Of a stretch of 64,000 bases of DNA, positions 50,064 through 58,379 are shown piece after piece (position 1 is the first letter of the stretch; each line of letters opens with the position of its first letter). The DNA is from an uncultured Polaribacter sp. (lineage in GTDB: Bacteria; Bacteroidota; Bacteroidia; Flavobacteriales; Flavobacteriaceae). The DNA lies in assembly GCF_947495205.1 (NCBI RefSeq), contig NZ_CANLXV010000004.1, positions 210,835 to 274,834 on the forward strand, read 5' to 3'. Position numbers and translations under genes: made by a program. The notes under the pieces are model-generated. The model saw only the letters and a list, made by a program, of their open reading frames with translations, ran no database searches and was not told the DNA's origin.

Positions 50064-52247
50064 TTAACCCTTTATCAATTCTACGTCTAATTTATCTTCT
50101 AAAGCCAAAAAGAAAGTATAATCTTTTGCTGTTTCTTTTAATGCATTAAAACGGCCAGATGCTCCTCCATGACCAGCTTCCATATTAGTCCTAAGCATTA
50201 AAAGATTGTTATCTGTTTTTAATTCTCTTAATTTTGCTACCCATTTTGCTGGCTCCCAATATTGTACTTGGCTATCATGATAACCTGTGGTAACTAACAT
50301 ATTAGGATATGCTTTTGCTACTACTTGGTCATAAGGTGAATACGATTTTATATAATCGTAATATGCTTTATCATTTGGGTTTCCCCATTCATCATACTCA
50401 CCTGTGGTTAAAGGTATAGAATCATCTATCATTGTAGAAATTACATCTACAAAAGGCACTGCTGCTATAATACCATTATACAATTCTGGATTCATGTTTA
50501 CTATTGCACCCATTAATAGACCACCTGCAGAACCTCCCATGGCATACAAATGCTTTGCAGAAGTATAGCTTTTTTCTATTAAATATTTAGAACAATCTAC
50601 AAAATCGTTAAATGTATTTTTTTTATGCAACATTTTGCCATCCTCATACCAATCTCTACCTAAATATTGACTGCCACGAATATGTGCCAAAGCATATACA
50701 AAACCTCTATCTAACAAGCTTAATCTTGTAGTAGAAAAACTATCTGAAATGGTATAACCATAAGAACCATATGCATACTGCAGTAGTGGTGTATCTTTGT
50801 TTAATTTTGTGTTTTTATGGTACACCAAAGAAATAGCTACTTTTTTACCATCTCTTGCAGTAGCCCAAACCCGCTTACTTCTATAGTTTTCTTTATTAAA
50901 TTTGCCTCCTAAAACTTCTTGTTCTTTTTTAATTTCTTTGGATTTATCTGCCATATTAAAATCTATAACAGAACTTGGTGTTGTAAAAGAATTGTAAGAA
51001 TACCTTATTACATCTGTATCAAACTCTGGGTTGTTATACACACCAGCAGCATAGGTTTCCTCGTTAAAAGGCAAGTAATAATCGTCTTTATTATCCCAAC
51101 GTTTTATGCGTACTTTGTTTAAGCCGTTTGCACGTTCTTCTAAAACCAAATATTCTTTAAAAATAGAAAAGTCTTCTAATAAAGTATCTTCTCTATGTGG
51201 TATTACATCTACCCAATTTTCTTTACTAGTTTTAGAAATTGGGGTTTTCATTAACTTAAAATTGGTGGCATTGTCTTTATTGGTTAACAAATAAAAATGA
51301 TCTTCAAAATGAGAAACACTATATTCTAAATCTCTCTCTCTAGCTTGCAACATTTGCAAACTGCCTGTTGGTTGGTTTGCATCTAAAAATTGTGCTTCTG
51401 TAGAAACGGTGCTGTAAGAGCCAATAATTATATATTTATCAGATTTTGATTTTGTAACATAAGTACCAAAAGTTTCATCTTTTTCATGAAAAACAACAAC
51501 ATCTTCAGACGTTGGTGTTCCTAAAACATGCCTAAATATTTTATAACTCCTTAAAGTTACGGGATCTTTCTTGGTATAAAAAATAGTTTTATTATCATTA
51601 GCCCAAACAGAACCTCCTGAGGTATTTTCTATGATATCTTTATATATTTCGCCCGTTTCTAAATTTTTAATTCTTAAAAAATATTGCCTTCTGCTAACAG
51701 TATCTGTAGCAAAAACTGCCAATTTATTATCTGGAGAAACATTTAAACCACCTAGTTGAAAATAATCGAAACCTTTTGCCATTTCGTTTACATCAAACAA
51801 AATTTCTTCCTTAGCATCTAAATTTTCTTTTTTCCTACTAAAAATAGGATATTGCATGCCTGTTTTATAACTTGTAATGTAAAAATATCCGTTATCTTTA
51901 TAAGGCACAGAAGAATCATCTTCTTTTATTCTACCTTTCATTTCCTCGAATAATTTTTCCTCGAAATTTTTAGTGTAAGCAGTTACTTTATCATAATAAC
52001 TATTTTCTTCTTCTAAATAATCAATTACTTTCTTAGTTTGCTCATCTTTAACAGGCGCTAATTTTTGCTCATCAGAAAGTCGCATCCAAAAATAATTATC
52101 TATTCTAACATCTCCATGTTTCTCTAATTGAGTGGGTTGTTTTTCTGCTACAGGTATTTTTGCGTCTATACTTTTCATGTCTTTATTTTTACAAGCAATT
52201 GCAAAAATAAGGCTTAAAAGTGTAGTTCTAATAAATAACTTTCTCAT
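50064..52247 (-). CDS. S9 prolyl oligopeptidase-family peptidase (PtrB-like), lipoprotein
   Basis: A 727-residue serine peptidase. A lipoprotein signal ends at IFAIAC. Residues about 40-430 form the seven-bladed beta-propeller gate, beginning TQLEKHGDVRIDNYFWMRL. The catalytic domain has the nucleophile in GGSAGGLLMGA, the Asp in VTTGYHDSQVQYWEP and the His in MEAGHGGASGRF. The overall sequence resembles oligopeptidase B (PtrB). It should act on peptides in the periplasm. Divergent to ybaB, with a palindrome between them. Confidence 0.9.
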   Translation of the reverse strand: MRKLFIRTTLLSLIFAIACKNKDMKSIDAKIPVAEKQPTQLEKHGDVRIDNYFWMRLSDEQKLAPVKDEQTKKVIDYLEEENSYYDKVTAYTKNFEEKLFEEMKGRIKEDDSSVPYKDNGYFYITSYKTGMQYPIFSRKKENLDAKEEILFDVNEMAKGFDYFQLGGLNVSPDNKLAVFATDTVSRRQYFLRIKNLETGEIYKDIIENTSGGSVWANDNKTIFYTKKDPVTLRSYKIFRHVLGTPTSEDVVVFHEKDETFGTYVTKSKSDKYIIIGSYSTVSTEAQFLDANQPTGSLQMLQARERDLEYSVSHFEDHFYLLTNKDNATNFKLMKTPISKTSKENWVDVIPHREDTLLEDFSIFKEYLVLEERANGLNKVRIKRWDNKDDYYLPFNEETYAAGVYNNPEFDTDVIRYSYNSFTTPSSVIDFNMADKSKEIKKEQEVLGGKFNKENYRSKRVWATARDGKKVAISLVYHKNTKLNKDTPLLQYAYGSYGYTISDSFSTTRLSLLDRGFVYALAHIRGSQYLGRDWYEDGKMLHKKNTFNDFVDCSKYLIEKSYTSAKHLYAMGGSAGGLLMGAIVNMNPELYNGIIAAVPFVDVISTMIDDSIPLTTGEYDEWGNPNDKAYYDYIKSYSPYDQVVAKAYPNMLVTTGYHDSQVQYWEPAKWVAKLRELKTDNNLLMLRTNMEAGHGGASGRFNALKETAKDYTFFLALEDKLDVELIKG

Positions 52248-52266
52248 TTTTTGTTGATTTAAATTC

Positions 52267-52282
52267 TTACTAAATTTAGTAA
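52267..52282. promoter_or_regulatory. Perfect palindrome between the S9 peptidase and ybaB
   Basis: TTACTAAATTTAGTAA is a perfect 16-bp palindrome. It lies between the two divergent starts and overlaps the ybaB -7 box by 3 bases, so a dimeric repressor bound here would block transcription of ybaB and possibly of the peptidase. Confidence 0.45.
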
Positions 52283-52287
52283 ATTTG
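52280..52287 (+). promoter_or_regulatory. -7 promoter element for ybaB
   Basis: TAAATTTG, an exact TAnnTTTG match, 23 bases before the ybaB ATG. Confidence 0.55.
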
Positions 52288-52310
52288 TATTTTAAAATAA
52301 ATAGAAAAAT

Positions 52311-52634
52311 ATGTTTGGAGATATTTCTGGAATGATGGGTAAGTTAAAAGATGCTCAAAAAAAAGTAGAGGAAACAAAAAAAAGACTAGACAGTGTTTTG
52401 GTTGATGAAAACTCAACCGACAACAAAATTAAAGTTACCTTAACTGCTAACAGACAAATAAAAGCAATTACAATAGATGATTCTTTGTTACAGGATGCTG
52501 AGGAGTTGGAAGATTACTTAATTTTAACATTAAACAAAGCCATTGCTAAAGCAAGCCAAATTAATGAAAATGAAATGGCAATTGCAGCCAAATCTGGTAT
52601 GCCAAATATACCAGGAATGGATATGTTTAAATAA
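52311..52634 (+). CDS. ybaB: YbaB/EbfC nucleoid-associated protein
   Basis: A 107-residue DNA-binding protein of the YbaB/EbfC family. Conserved features are [20 protein letters not shown] (first helix), [19 protein letters not shown] (beta region) and the last helix region with [16 protein letters not shown]; the end ([10 protein letters not shown]) is Met-rich. The family usually sits beside dnaX/recR, but here it is alone next to the S9 peptidase. It has its own promoter and a clear terminator. Confidence 0.93.
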   Translation: MFGDISGMMGKLKDAQKKVEETKKRLDSVLVDENSTDNKIKVTLTANRQIKAITIDDSLLQDAEELEDYLILTLNKAIAKASQINENEMAIAAKSGMPNIPGMDMFK

Positions 52635-52676
52635 TAAAACACAGCTTTTACTGTTTTATTAATAGTATCTTAACAG

Positions 52677-52704
52677 AAATACCTCTTGTAAAAGAGGTAT
52701 TTTT
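52677..52704 (+). terminator. Terminator after ybaB
   Basis: AAATACCTCTT/AAGAGGTATTT, 11 bp (52677-52687 with 52692-52702), loop of 4, followed by Ts. Its right arm also contains TATTTTTG (52698-52705), so the terminator overlaps a -7 box of the next gene. Confidence 0.82.
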
Positions 52705-52728
52705 GCTTTAAGCAAAAAAATTAAATAC

Positions 52729-55371
52729 ATGAATGCCACAAACCAAAAAAAACCTTTATTTAAAAAAGTATTAAAATTTACTATAATAACAGTACTTGTA
52801 TTATTAGTGGTTTTAATTTCCGCTCCTTTTTTATTTAAAGATAAAATTGTAGAAATGGTTAAAACTACAGCAAACAATAATATTAATGCAACATTAACTT
52901 TTAATGAAACAGATTTAAGTTTGCTTAGAAACTTCCCAAACGCAAGTTTGCGAATAAACAATTTAGCTATTATAAATAAAGCGCCGTTTACTGGAGATAC
53001 CTTGTTTTATTCAGAAAAATTAGATCTAAATCTAAAAATAACAGAATTATTTAAAAGTGCTTCTGAAACATTAGCCATAACCAGTTTAGGCGTTACCAAT
53101 AGTATTGTTAATATTAACTTTAATAAAGAAAATATTGGTAATTATGACATTGCAAAGAAAACCAATGACACAATTACAAAGGAACAACAAAACACGTTTT
53201 CGCTAAATATAAATGCTTACAAAGCCAATAATTTAAAATTTACATATTACGATAGTAATTCTAAAATGCGTTTGAAGGTAGACAGCATTTATCACTCAGG
53301 AAAAGGAAATTTTGCACAAGACATATTAGATTTAGATACAAAAACTAAGGCAAAAGTTTCTTTTGATATGGAGGATACGAATTATTTAAATAACGTTTCC
53401 GTAAAATTAGATGCACTTTTAGGTTTAGATTTAAAAAACGCGAAATATACTTTCAAAGAAAATGTAGGCTACATTAATAAATTACCACTAGAATTTCATG
53501 GTTTTATTCAGCTTATAGAAGAAAATCAATTGTATGATATCGATTTTAATACACCAACATCTTCATTTAAAAACTTATTAGGTTTATTGCCTAAACAATA
53601 TGCAAATAACTTATCATCTGTAAAAACAACAGGTAATTTTGATTTAAAAGGTGTTGTAAAAGGAAAACTTACGAAAACCACAATACCCACATTGGCAATT
53701 TCTTTTGATGCCAAAAATGCAAGTTTTAAGTATGATGATTTGCCAAAGGCCGTTAACAACATTAATTTAACGGCAAAAATTATAAATGAAACCGGTTTTA
53801 CCAAAGACACCTATATCAATATAAAAAATAGCACTTTTAAAATTGATGAAGACACGTTTTCTGCAAACGGTAAAGTAGCAAATTTTACCACAAACCCTTT
53901 TACTAATTTAAATGCAAAAGGTACAATTAACCTTAAAAACATTAGCCAAGTTTATCCTGTAGCTATTAAAAACCAATTAGACGGAATTTTAAAAGCAGAT
54001 ATTGCTACTGCTTTTGATATGAATTCTGTAGATAAAGGAAATTACCAAAACATAAAAAACAAAGGATCAATTTCTTTAAACAACTTTAAATATGAAGATA
54101 AAGATGTTGCGAATGCCTTCTTTATAGAAAATACTACGATTTCCTTTAATTCCAAAACAATAAACCTAGAAAAATTTATTGCAAAAACAGGCAGTTCAGA
54201 CTTAAATATAAATGGTAAATTAGATAATTTTTACGGCTTTCTATTTAAAGACCAATTGTTAGAAGGTAATTTTAAGTTAGCTGCGAACACTATAAAAATA
54301 GACGATTTTCTTACTGATGAAAATAATACTAATGAAAACGCCACATCGCAAACAACCCAAAACCTTAAAATTCCTAGTTTCTTAGACATTGCCTTAAATG
54401 CACAAGCAAAAAGTGTAATTTATGATAATATTACGCTTCAAAACGTTTCTGGAAAACTTTTTATTAAAGATGAAGCAGTAAGGCTAGAAAATATAAAATC
54501 TAATGTTTTTGATGGTGAAATTGGTTTTAGCGGAAATGTATCTACCAAACAAGAACAACCAACGTTTAAAATGTCTTTAGATTTGAATAAAATAAATATT
54601 AAAGAATCTTTTACCAATATAGAAATGCTTAAAAGCATAGCGCCTATTGCAGAAAGCATAGGTGGTAAAATAAATTCTAACATAAATGTTGCTGGTACAT
54701 TGGGAGAACATATGGCGCCTAATTTACAAACTATTTCTGGCGATTTATTTGGCAAACTATTAGACCCAAAATTAAAACCAAACCAATCTAAAGTTTTAAA
54801 TTTAGTAGGTAATAAAATTAACTTTATAAATACAGAAGAGTTAGATTTAAACGGAATAAATGCCTTATTAACTTTTAATAATGGACGTGTTAACATTACG
54901 CCTTTTAATTTTAATTATAAAGACATTGGCATTAACATTGGCGGAAATCATAGTTTTAATAATGAAATGAATTATGATCTTACTTTAAATATACCTGTAA
55001 AATATTTAGGGAATTCTGTAACAAGTGTATTAGCAAAATTAAACCCAAAAGATGCGAATGAGATAAAAAGCATACCCGTAAAAGCATCTTTAACAGGTAG
55101 CTTCTCTAACCCAAACTTTAACTCTAATATTAAAAAAGCAACATCAGATTTAGTGCAGCAGTTAATTGCAAAACAAAAAGCAAGTTTAGTAGATAAAGGA
55201 ACTAATAAGTTAATAAATATCTTAGGAGGCACAAAAGACAAAGCTAAAGATTCTACAAAAACCAAAGACACAAAAGACACAAAAGAAGCCATAAAAGAAA
55301 TAACTAAAGACAAAGTAAAAAATGTTTTAAACGGGCTTTTTAGTAAAAAGAAAAAGGATACCGTAAATTAG
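52729..55371 (+). CDS. AsmA-like membrane-anchored protein
   Basis: An 880-residue protein with one N-terminal membrane helix (residues about 15-37) and a long periplasmic part with repeated beta-strand patterns of the AsmA/DUF748 type, such as NASLRINNLAIINKAPF near the start and the C-terminal AsmA_2 region with LGNSVTSVLAKLNPKDANE. The last 60 residues are Lys-rich and low complexity (KDTKDTKEAIKEITKDK). Relatives act as inter-membrane lipid bridges that maintain the outer membrane. A small HMA/MauE protein follows 4 bases later. Confidence 0.88.
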   Translation: MNATNQKKPLFKKVLKFTIITVLVLLVVLISAPFLFKDKIVEMVKTTANNNINATLTFNETDLSLLRNFPNASLRINNLAIINKAPFTGDTLFYSEKLDLNLKITELFKSASETLAITSLGVTNSIVNINFNKENIGNYDIAKKTNDTITKEQQNTFSLNINAYKANNLKFTYYDSNSKMRLKVDSIYHSGKGNFAQDILDLDTKTKAKVSFDMEDTNYLNNVSVKLDALLGLDLKNAKYTFKENVGYINKLPLEFHGFIQLIEENQLYDIDFNTPTSSFKNLLGLLPKQYANNLSSVKTTGNFDLKGVVKGKLTKTTIPTLAISFDAKNASFKYDDLPKAVNNINLTAKIINETGFTKDTYINIKNSTFKIDEDTFSANGKVANFTTNPFTNLNAKGTINLKNISQVYPVAIKNQLDGILKADIATAFDMNSVDKGNYQNIKNKGSISLNNFKYEDKDVANAFFIENTTISFNSKTINLEKFIAKTGSSDLNINGKLDNFYGFLFKDQLLEGNFKLAANTIKIDDFLTDENNTNENATSQTTQNLKIPSFLDIALNAQAKSVIYDNITLQNVSGKLFIKDEAVRLENIKSNVFDGEIGFSGNVSTKQEQPTFKMSLDLNKINIKESFTNIEMLKSIAPIAESIGGKINSNINVAGTLGEHMAPNLQTISGDLFGKLLDPKLKPNQSKVLNLVGNKINFINTEELDLNGINALLTFNNGRVNITPFNFNYKDIGINIGGNHSFNNEMNYDLTLNIPVKYLGNSVTSVLAKLNPKDANEIKSIPVKASLTGSFSNPNFNSNIKKATSDLVQQLIAKQKASLVDKGTNKLINILGGTKDKAKDSTKTKDTKDTKEAIKEITKDKVKNVLNGLFSKKKKDTVN

Positions 55372-55375
55372 TCTT

Positions 55376-56095
55376 ATGAAAAACACTTATCAAATTTTAG
55401 GAATGACTTGCAATAACTGTAAAAATACAGTTATAAATTATTTAAAAAGCATCCCAGAAGTTAAACAAGTGGTTATTAATTTAGAAGAAAAAGAAGCAGA
55501 AATTTCAACAGAAAATTTAATTCCAATTGAAAAATTTAAAGACGTTTTACCAGTAAAATACAGCATCACTTTAAAAGAAAATTTAAGAGCAACCATTGTT
55601 AAATCGCAAAAAAAAGAGAAAATTTCTAAACTAAAACAATTAAAACCACTTTTTATAATTCTCTTTTATATTTCTGTTGCTAGTGTATTATTAAACTATA
55701 AAAATTGGCAAACCCAACAAGCCATGTTAGATTTTATGGGTTTATTTTATATTGTATTTAGTTTTTTTAAAATGTTAGATTTAAAAGGTTTTGGAACTTC
55801 TTTTAAAATGTATGATCCTTTAGCTAAAAAGATAACTTTTTACTCAAAAATATATCCTTTTTTAGAAACTATTTTGGGTTTATTTTTTCTGATGCGTTTT
55901 CAAATTGATATTGCTATCATAACAACCATAATAATTTTAGGAATTACAACAATTGGTGTCACCAAAACGCTATTAAGCAAAAAAGAAATACAATGTGCTT
56001 GTTTAGGTACTGCATTAAAACTACCAATGACACAGGCTACATTTATAGAAAACGCTATAATGATTCTTATGGCAATTACAATGCTACTTTTTTAA
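55376..56095 (+). CDS. HMA domain fused to MauE/DoxX-like membrane domain
   Basis: A 239-residue fusion. Residues 1-65 are a heavy-metal-associated domain with the MTCNNCKN metal motif (Cys10 and Cys13). Residues about 85-235 contain four membrane helices with the MauE-type CACLGT motif near 207 (Cys in KEIQCACLGTAL). Such proteins likely move metal or thiol redox equivalents across the membrane. Co-transcribed with the AsmA-like gene; a terminator follows. Confidence 0.85.
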   Translation: MKNTYQILGMTCNNCKNTVINYLKSIPEVKQVVINLEEKEAEISTENLIPIEKFKDVLPVKYSITLKENLRATIVKSQKKEKISKLKQLKPLFIILFYISVASVLLNYKNWQTQQAMLDFMGLFYIVFSFFKMLDLKGFGTSFKMYDPLAKKITFYSKIYPFLETILGLFFLMRFQIDIAIITTIIILGITTIGVTKTLLSKKEIQCACLGTALKLPMTQATFIENAIMILMAITMLLF

Positions 56096-56114
56096 AGCAA
56101 TTATTTTAAAATTA

Positions 56115-56142
56115 AAAAAGCTTTCTTTCGAAAGCTTTTTTA
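56115..56142. terminator. Terminator between converging genes
   Basis: AAAAAAGCTTTC/GAAAGCTTTTTT (56115-56126 with 56131-56142), 12 bp, loop TTTC, symmetric A/T tracts. It serves the plus-strand MauE fusion and the minus-strand DUF5362 gene. Confidence 0.85.
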
Positions 56143-56160
56143 GTATCATTTTTAAAGTAC

Positions 56161-56607
56161 TTAACCTGTAACAGCTGCACCAAATATTGCCATTATAAAA
56201 AACAACACATAAATAGACAGTATTATTATGGTTAAAACTCCAACAAACTTATAATGCGACTTTAGTTTCTCAAAAGCCGTAGCTAAATCTGCATCATCTT
56301 TAGATTGCAGTGCTTTTTTCATTTTTACAGAAAACTGAAACAAATATAAAATGGGAAAAAAGTAAATTAAAGACAACAATAGATAAGTACCTGTCATTAT
56401 TGGTCCAATATCAAAAGGCATTTGTTCCATATTTGGTAAACTATTAAATATAGTACCAGCAAAAAAACTAAAAACAATCATTAAGCCCACAAAAATAAAT
56501 CCGATAATCGATAAAAAATATGACCATTTTGCGGTTTCTTTCAAAAAGCTTTTTGACGCTGCATTCAGCGTTAATTCTTCTAATTCTGTAAGTGCATTTT
56601 GTTGCAT
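56161..56607 (-). CDS. DUF5362-type membrane protein
   Basis: A 148-residue protein with four predicted membrane helices (about 30-52, 72-92 and the last at 122-145), starting with a soluble helix TELEELTLNAASKSFLKET. The pattern MGFIFVGLMIV, GPIMTGTYLLLSLIYFFPILYL, and FEKLKSHYKFVGVLTIIILSIY is that of the DUF5362 group, with unknown function. It stands alone between two terminators. Confidence 0.78.
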   Translation of the reverse strand: MQQNALTELEELTLNAASKSFLKETAKWSYFLSIIGFIFVGLMIVFSFFAGTIFNSLPNMEQMPFDIGPIMTGTYLLLSLIYFFPILYLFQFSVKMKKALQSKDDADLATAFEKLKSHYKFVGVLTIIILSIYVLFFIMAIFGAAVTG

Positions 56608-56647
56608 TGTATTTTTTTTAAGTTAGATATATTTCAAAAATAAACAA

Positions 56648-56678
56648 AAAACCACAAATTCATTCTATTTGTGGTTTT
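56648..56678 (-). terminator. Terminator after rocD
   Basis: AAAACCACAAAT/ATTTGTGGTTTT (56648-56659 with 56667-56678), 12 bp, loop of 7; T-run on the minus strand. Confidence 0.85.
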
Positions 56679-56708
56679 CATAGTATCAATTTAATCAGTT
56701 TACTATAA

Positions 56709-57983
56709 TTAAAACGCTGCAATTGTTTGCTTTATAATAGCAATACAATCTTTTAATTGCTCTTCTGTAATTACTAAAGGTGGTGCAAATCTTATGATAT
56801 TGCCATGAGTAGGTTTTGCCAACAAACCATTATCTCTTAACTTCATGCAAATATCCCAAGCTGTAGAACTTTCTTCGGTATCATTTATTAAAATTGCATT
56901 TAACAAACCTTTACCTCTTACCGATTTTATTAAGGCATTTGTTTTACAAAATTCACCAATTTCTTTTCTAAAAATCTCTCCTAATCTGTCTGCGTTAATT
57001 GCTAATTTTTCATCTGCAACTACCTCTAAAGCTGCTATTGCAACTGCTGCTGCAATTGGGTTTCCACCAAAGGTAGAACCATGATTACCAGGTCTAATTA
57101 CATGCATTATAGCATCATTTGCCAAAACTGCAGAAACAGGGTATGCACCACCAGAAAGTGCCTTTCCTAATATTAAAATATCTGGTTTTACTTCTGGTGT
57201 ACCTTCACAATTTTTATTTTGGCAATTACAATTACCACAAGTAGCTAATAAACGCCCAGTTCTTGCAATACCTGTTTGTACTTCATCTGCAATAAAAAGT
57301 ACATTATTATCTTCACACAATTGTTTAGCTGCTGCCAAATATCCTTCAGAAGGCACATAAACACCAGCTTCACCCTGAATGGGTTCTACCAAAAATGCGG
57401 CAACATTTTTATTTATTTCTAAAGCATTTTTAAGTGCTTGCAAATTATCGTATTCAATTTTAATAAATCCTTCTGTGTAAGGTCCAAAATTTTTACGCGC
57501 CACAGGATCATTAGAAAATGAAATGATTGTAGTAGTTCTTCCATGAAAATTATTTTCACAAACAATAACTTTTGCTTTATTTTCTTCAATTCCTTTTACC
57601 TCATAAGCCCATTTTCTGGCAATTTTTAAAGCGGTTTCTACAGCTTCTGCGCCAGTATTCATTGGTAATAATTTATCGAAACCAAAAAATTCTGAGGCAA
57701 ATTTTTCATACTTCCCTAACATATCATTATAAAATGCGCGCGAAGTTAGTGTTAAGGTTTTTGTCTGCGCAATCATTGCATTTACAATTTTTGGGTGACA
57801 ATGCCCTTGGTTTACTGCAGAATAGGCAGATAAGAAATCATAATATTTTTTTCCTTCAACATCCCAAACATATACACCTTCTCCTTTACTTAGCACCACT
57901 GGTAATGGGTGATAATTGTGTGCACCATATTTGTTCTCTAAATCAATTGCTTCTTGCGAAGTTAAGTTGTCTAAAACAGCCAT
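56709..57983 (-). CDS. rocD: Ornithine--oxo-acid transaminase
   Basis: A 424-residue class III PLP aminotransferase that turns ornithine plus 2-oxoglutarate into glutamate semialdehyde and glutamate. Conserved parts are [21 protein letters not shown] near the start, [27 protein letters not shown] and [13 protein letters not shown], with the PLP Lys in [13 protein letters not shown] and FGGNPIAAA. An insertion of about 15 residues near 245-262 carries four closely spaced Cys ([11 protein letters not shown]), possibly a metal site. The 5' region has a structured leader. The gene points away from rpsA. Confidence 0.93.
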   Translation of the reverse strand: MAVLDNLTSQEAIDLENKYGAHNYHPLPVVLSKGEGVYVWDVEGKKYYDFLSAYSAVNQGHCHPKIVNAMIAQTKTLTLTSRAFYNDMLGKYEKFASEFFGFDKLLPMNTGAEAVETALKIARKWAYEVKGIEENKAKVIVCENNFHGRTTTIISFSNDPVARKNFGPYTEGFIKIEYDNLQALKNALEINKNVAAFLVEPIQGEAGVYVPSEGYLAAAKQLCEDNNVLFIADEVQTGIARTGRLLATCGNCNCQNKNCEGTPEVKPDILILGKALSGGAYPVSAVLANDAIMHVIRPGNHGSTFGGNPIAAAVAIAALEVVADEKLAINADRLGEIFRKEIGEFCKTNALIKSVRGKGLLNAILINDTEESSTAWDICMKLRDNGLLAKPTHGNIIRFAPPLVITEEQLKDCIAIIKQTIAAF

Positions 57984-58098
57984 TTTGTAATCTTTTAAAT
58001 GTTTATTATAAAAACATTCCTGTTCTACCTTTATCCTTCTAGAAAGTACTAGAAATTCAGCGTGGGAAAGAAATCATCCTCGAAGTACTACAAAAATA
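57984..58098 (-). promoter_or_regulatory. rocD: Structured leader and promoter of rocD
   Basis: The minus-strand -7 box TATTTTTG is at 58091-58098. The leader downstream of it is unusually GC-richer than its surroundings (58060-58082). It contains an inverted repeat TTCTAG/CTAGAA (58037-58042 with 58049-58054) and two copies of the self-complementary AGTACT (58045-58050 and 58084-58089). The two pairings share bases and exclude each other, which is the layout of a switch. It might be a riboswitch or attenuator; the class is not recognised. Confidence 0.45.
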
Positions 58099-58322
58099 AG
58101 GAAAATTTATTAGTAATTTCCATCTCATTTTCATCAAATTAAAGTGTATTTTTTGTTTCAGCACAGCTCAAGAATAAAAAATATCAACATTAAATATTAA
58201 AAGAAATGTTTAAGATTTTGAGATAAAATAATAAAGTACATAAACTAAAGGTTTTGGAAACCTTAAAAAAAGTAATTTTTGGTACTTAAAAAAAAGACTG
58301 ATAATAAGTTCATAACAAATAA

Positions 58323-58351
58323 AAACCCGATACAAAAAATGTATCGGGTTT
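58323..58351 (-). terminator. Terminator after rpsA
   Basis: AAACCCGATAC/GTATCGGGTTT (58323-58333 with 58341-58351), 11 bp, loop of 7; Ts follow on the minus strand. Confidence 0.87.
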
Positions 58352-58379
58352 AAAATGTATTGGAATAAAAAGCTAAAGA

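Larger units (their letters stand above)
57984..58379. other. Intergenic region between rocD and rpsA
   Basis: It holds the rocD leader (57984-58098) and the rpsA terminator (58323-58351). Between them is AT-rich sequence with no gene. Confidence 0.6.
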
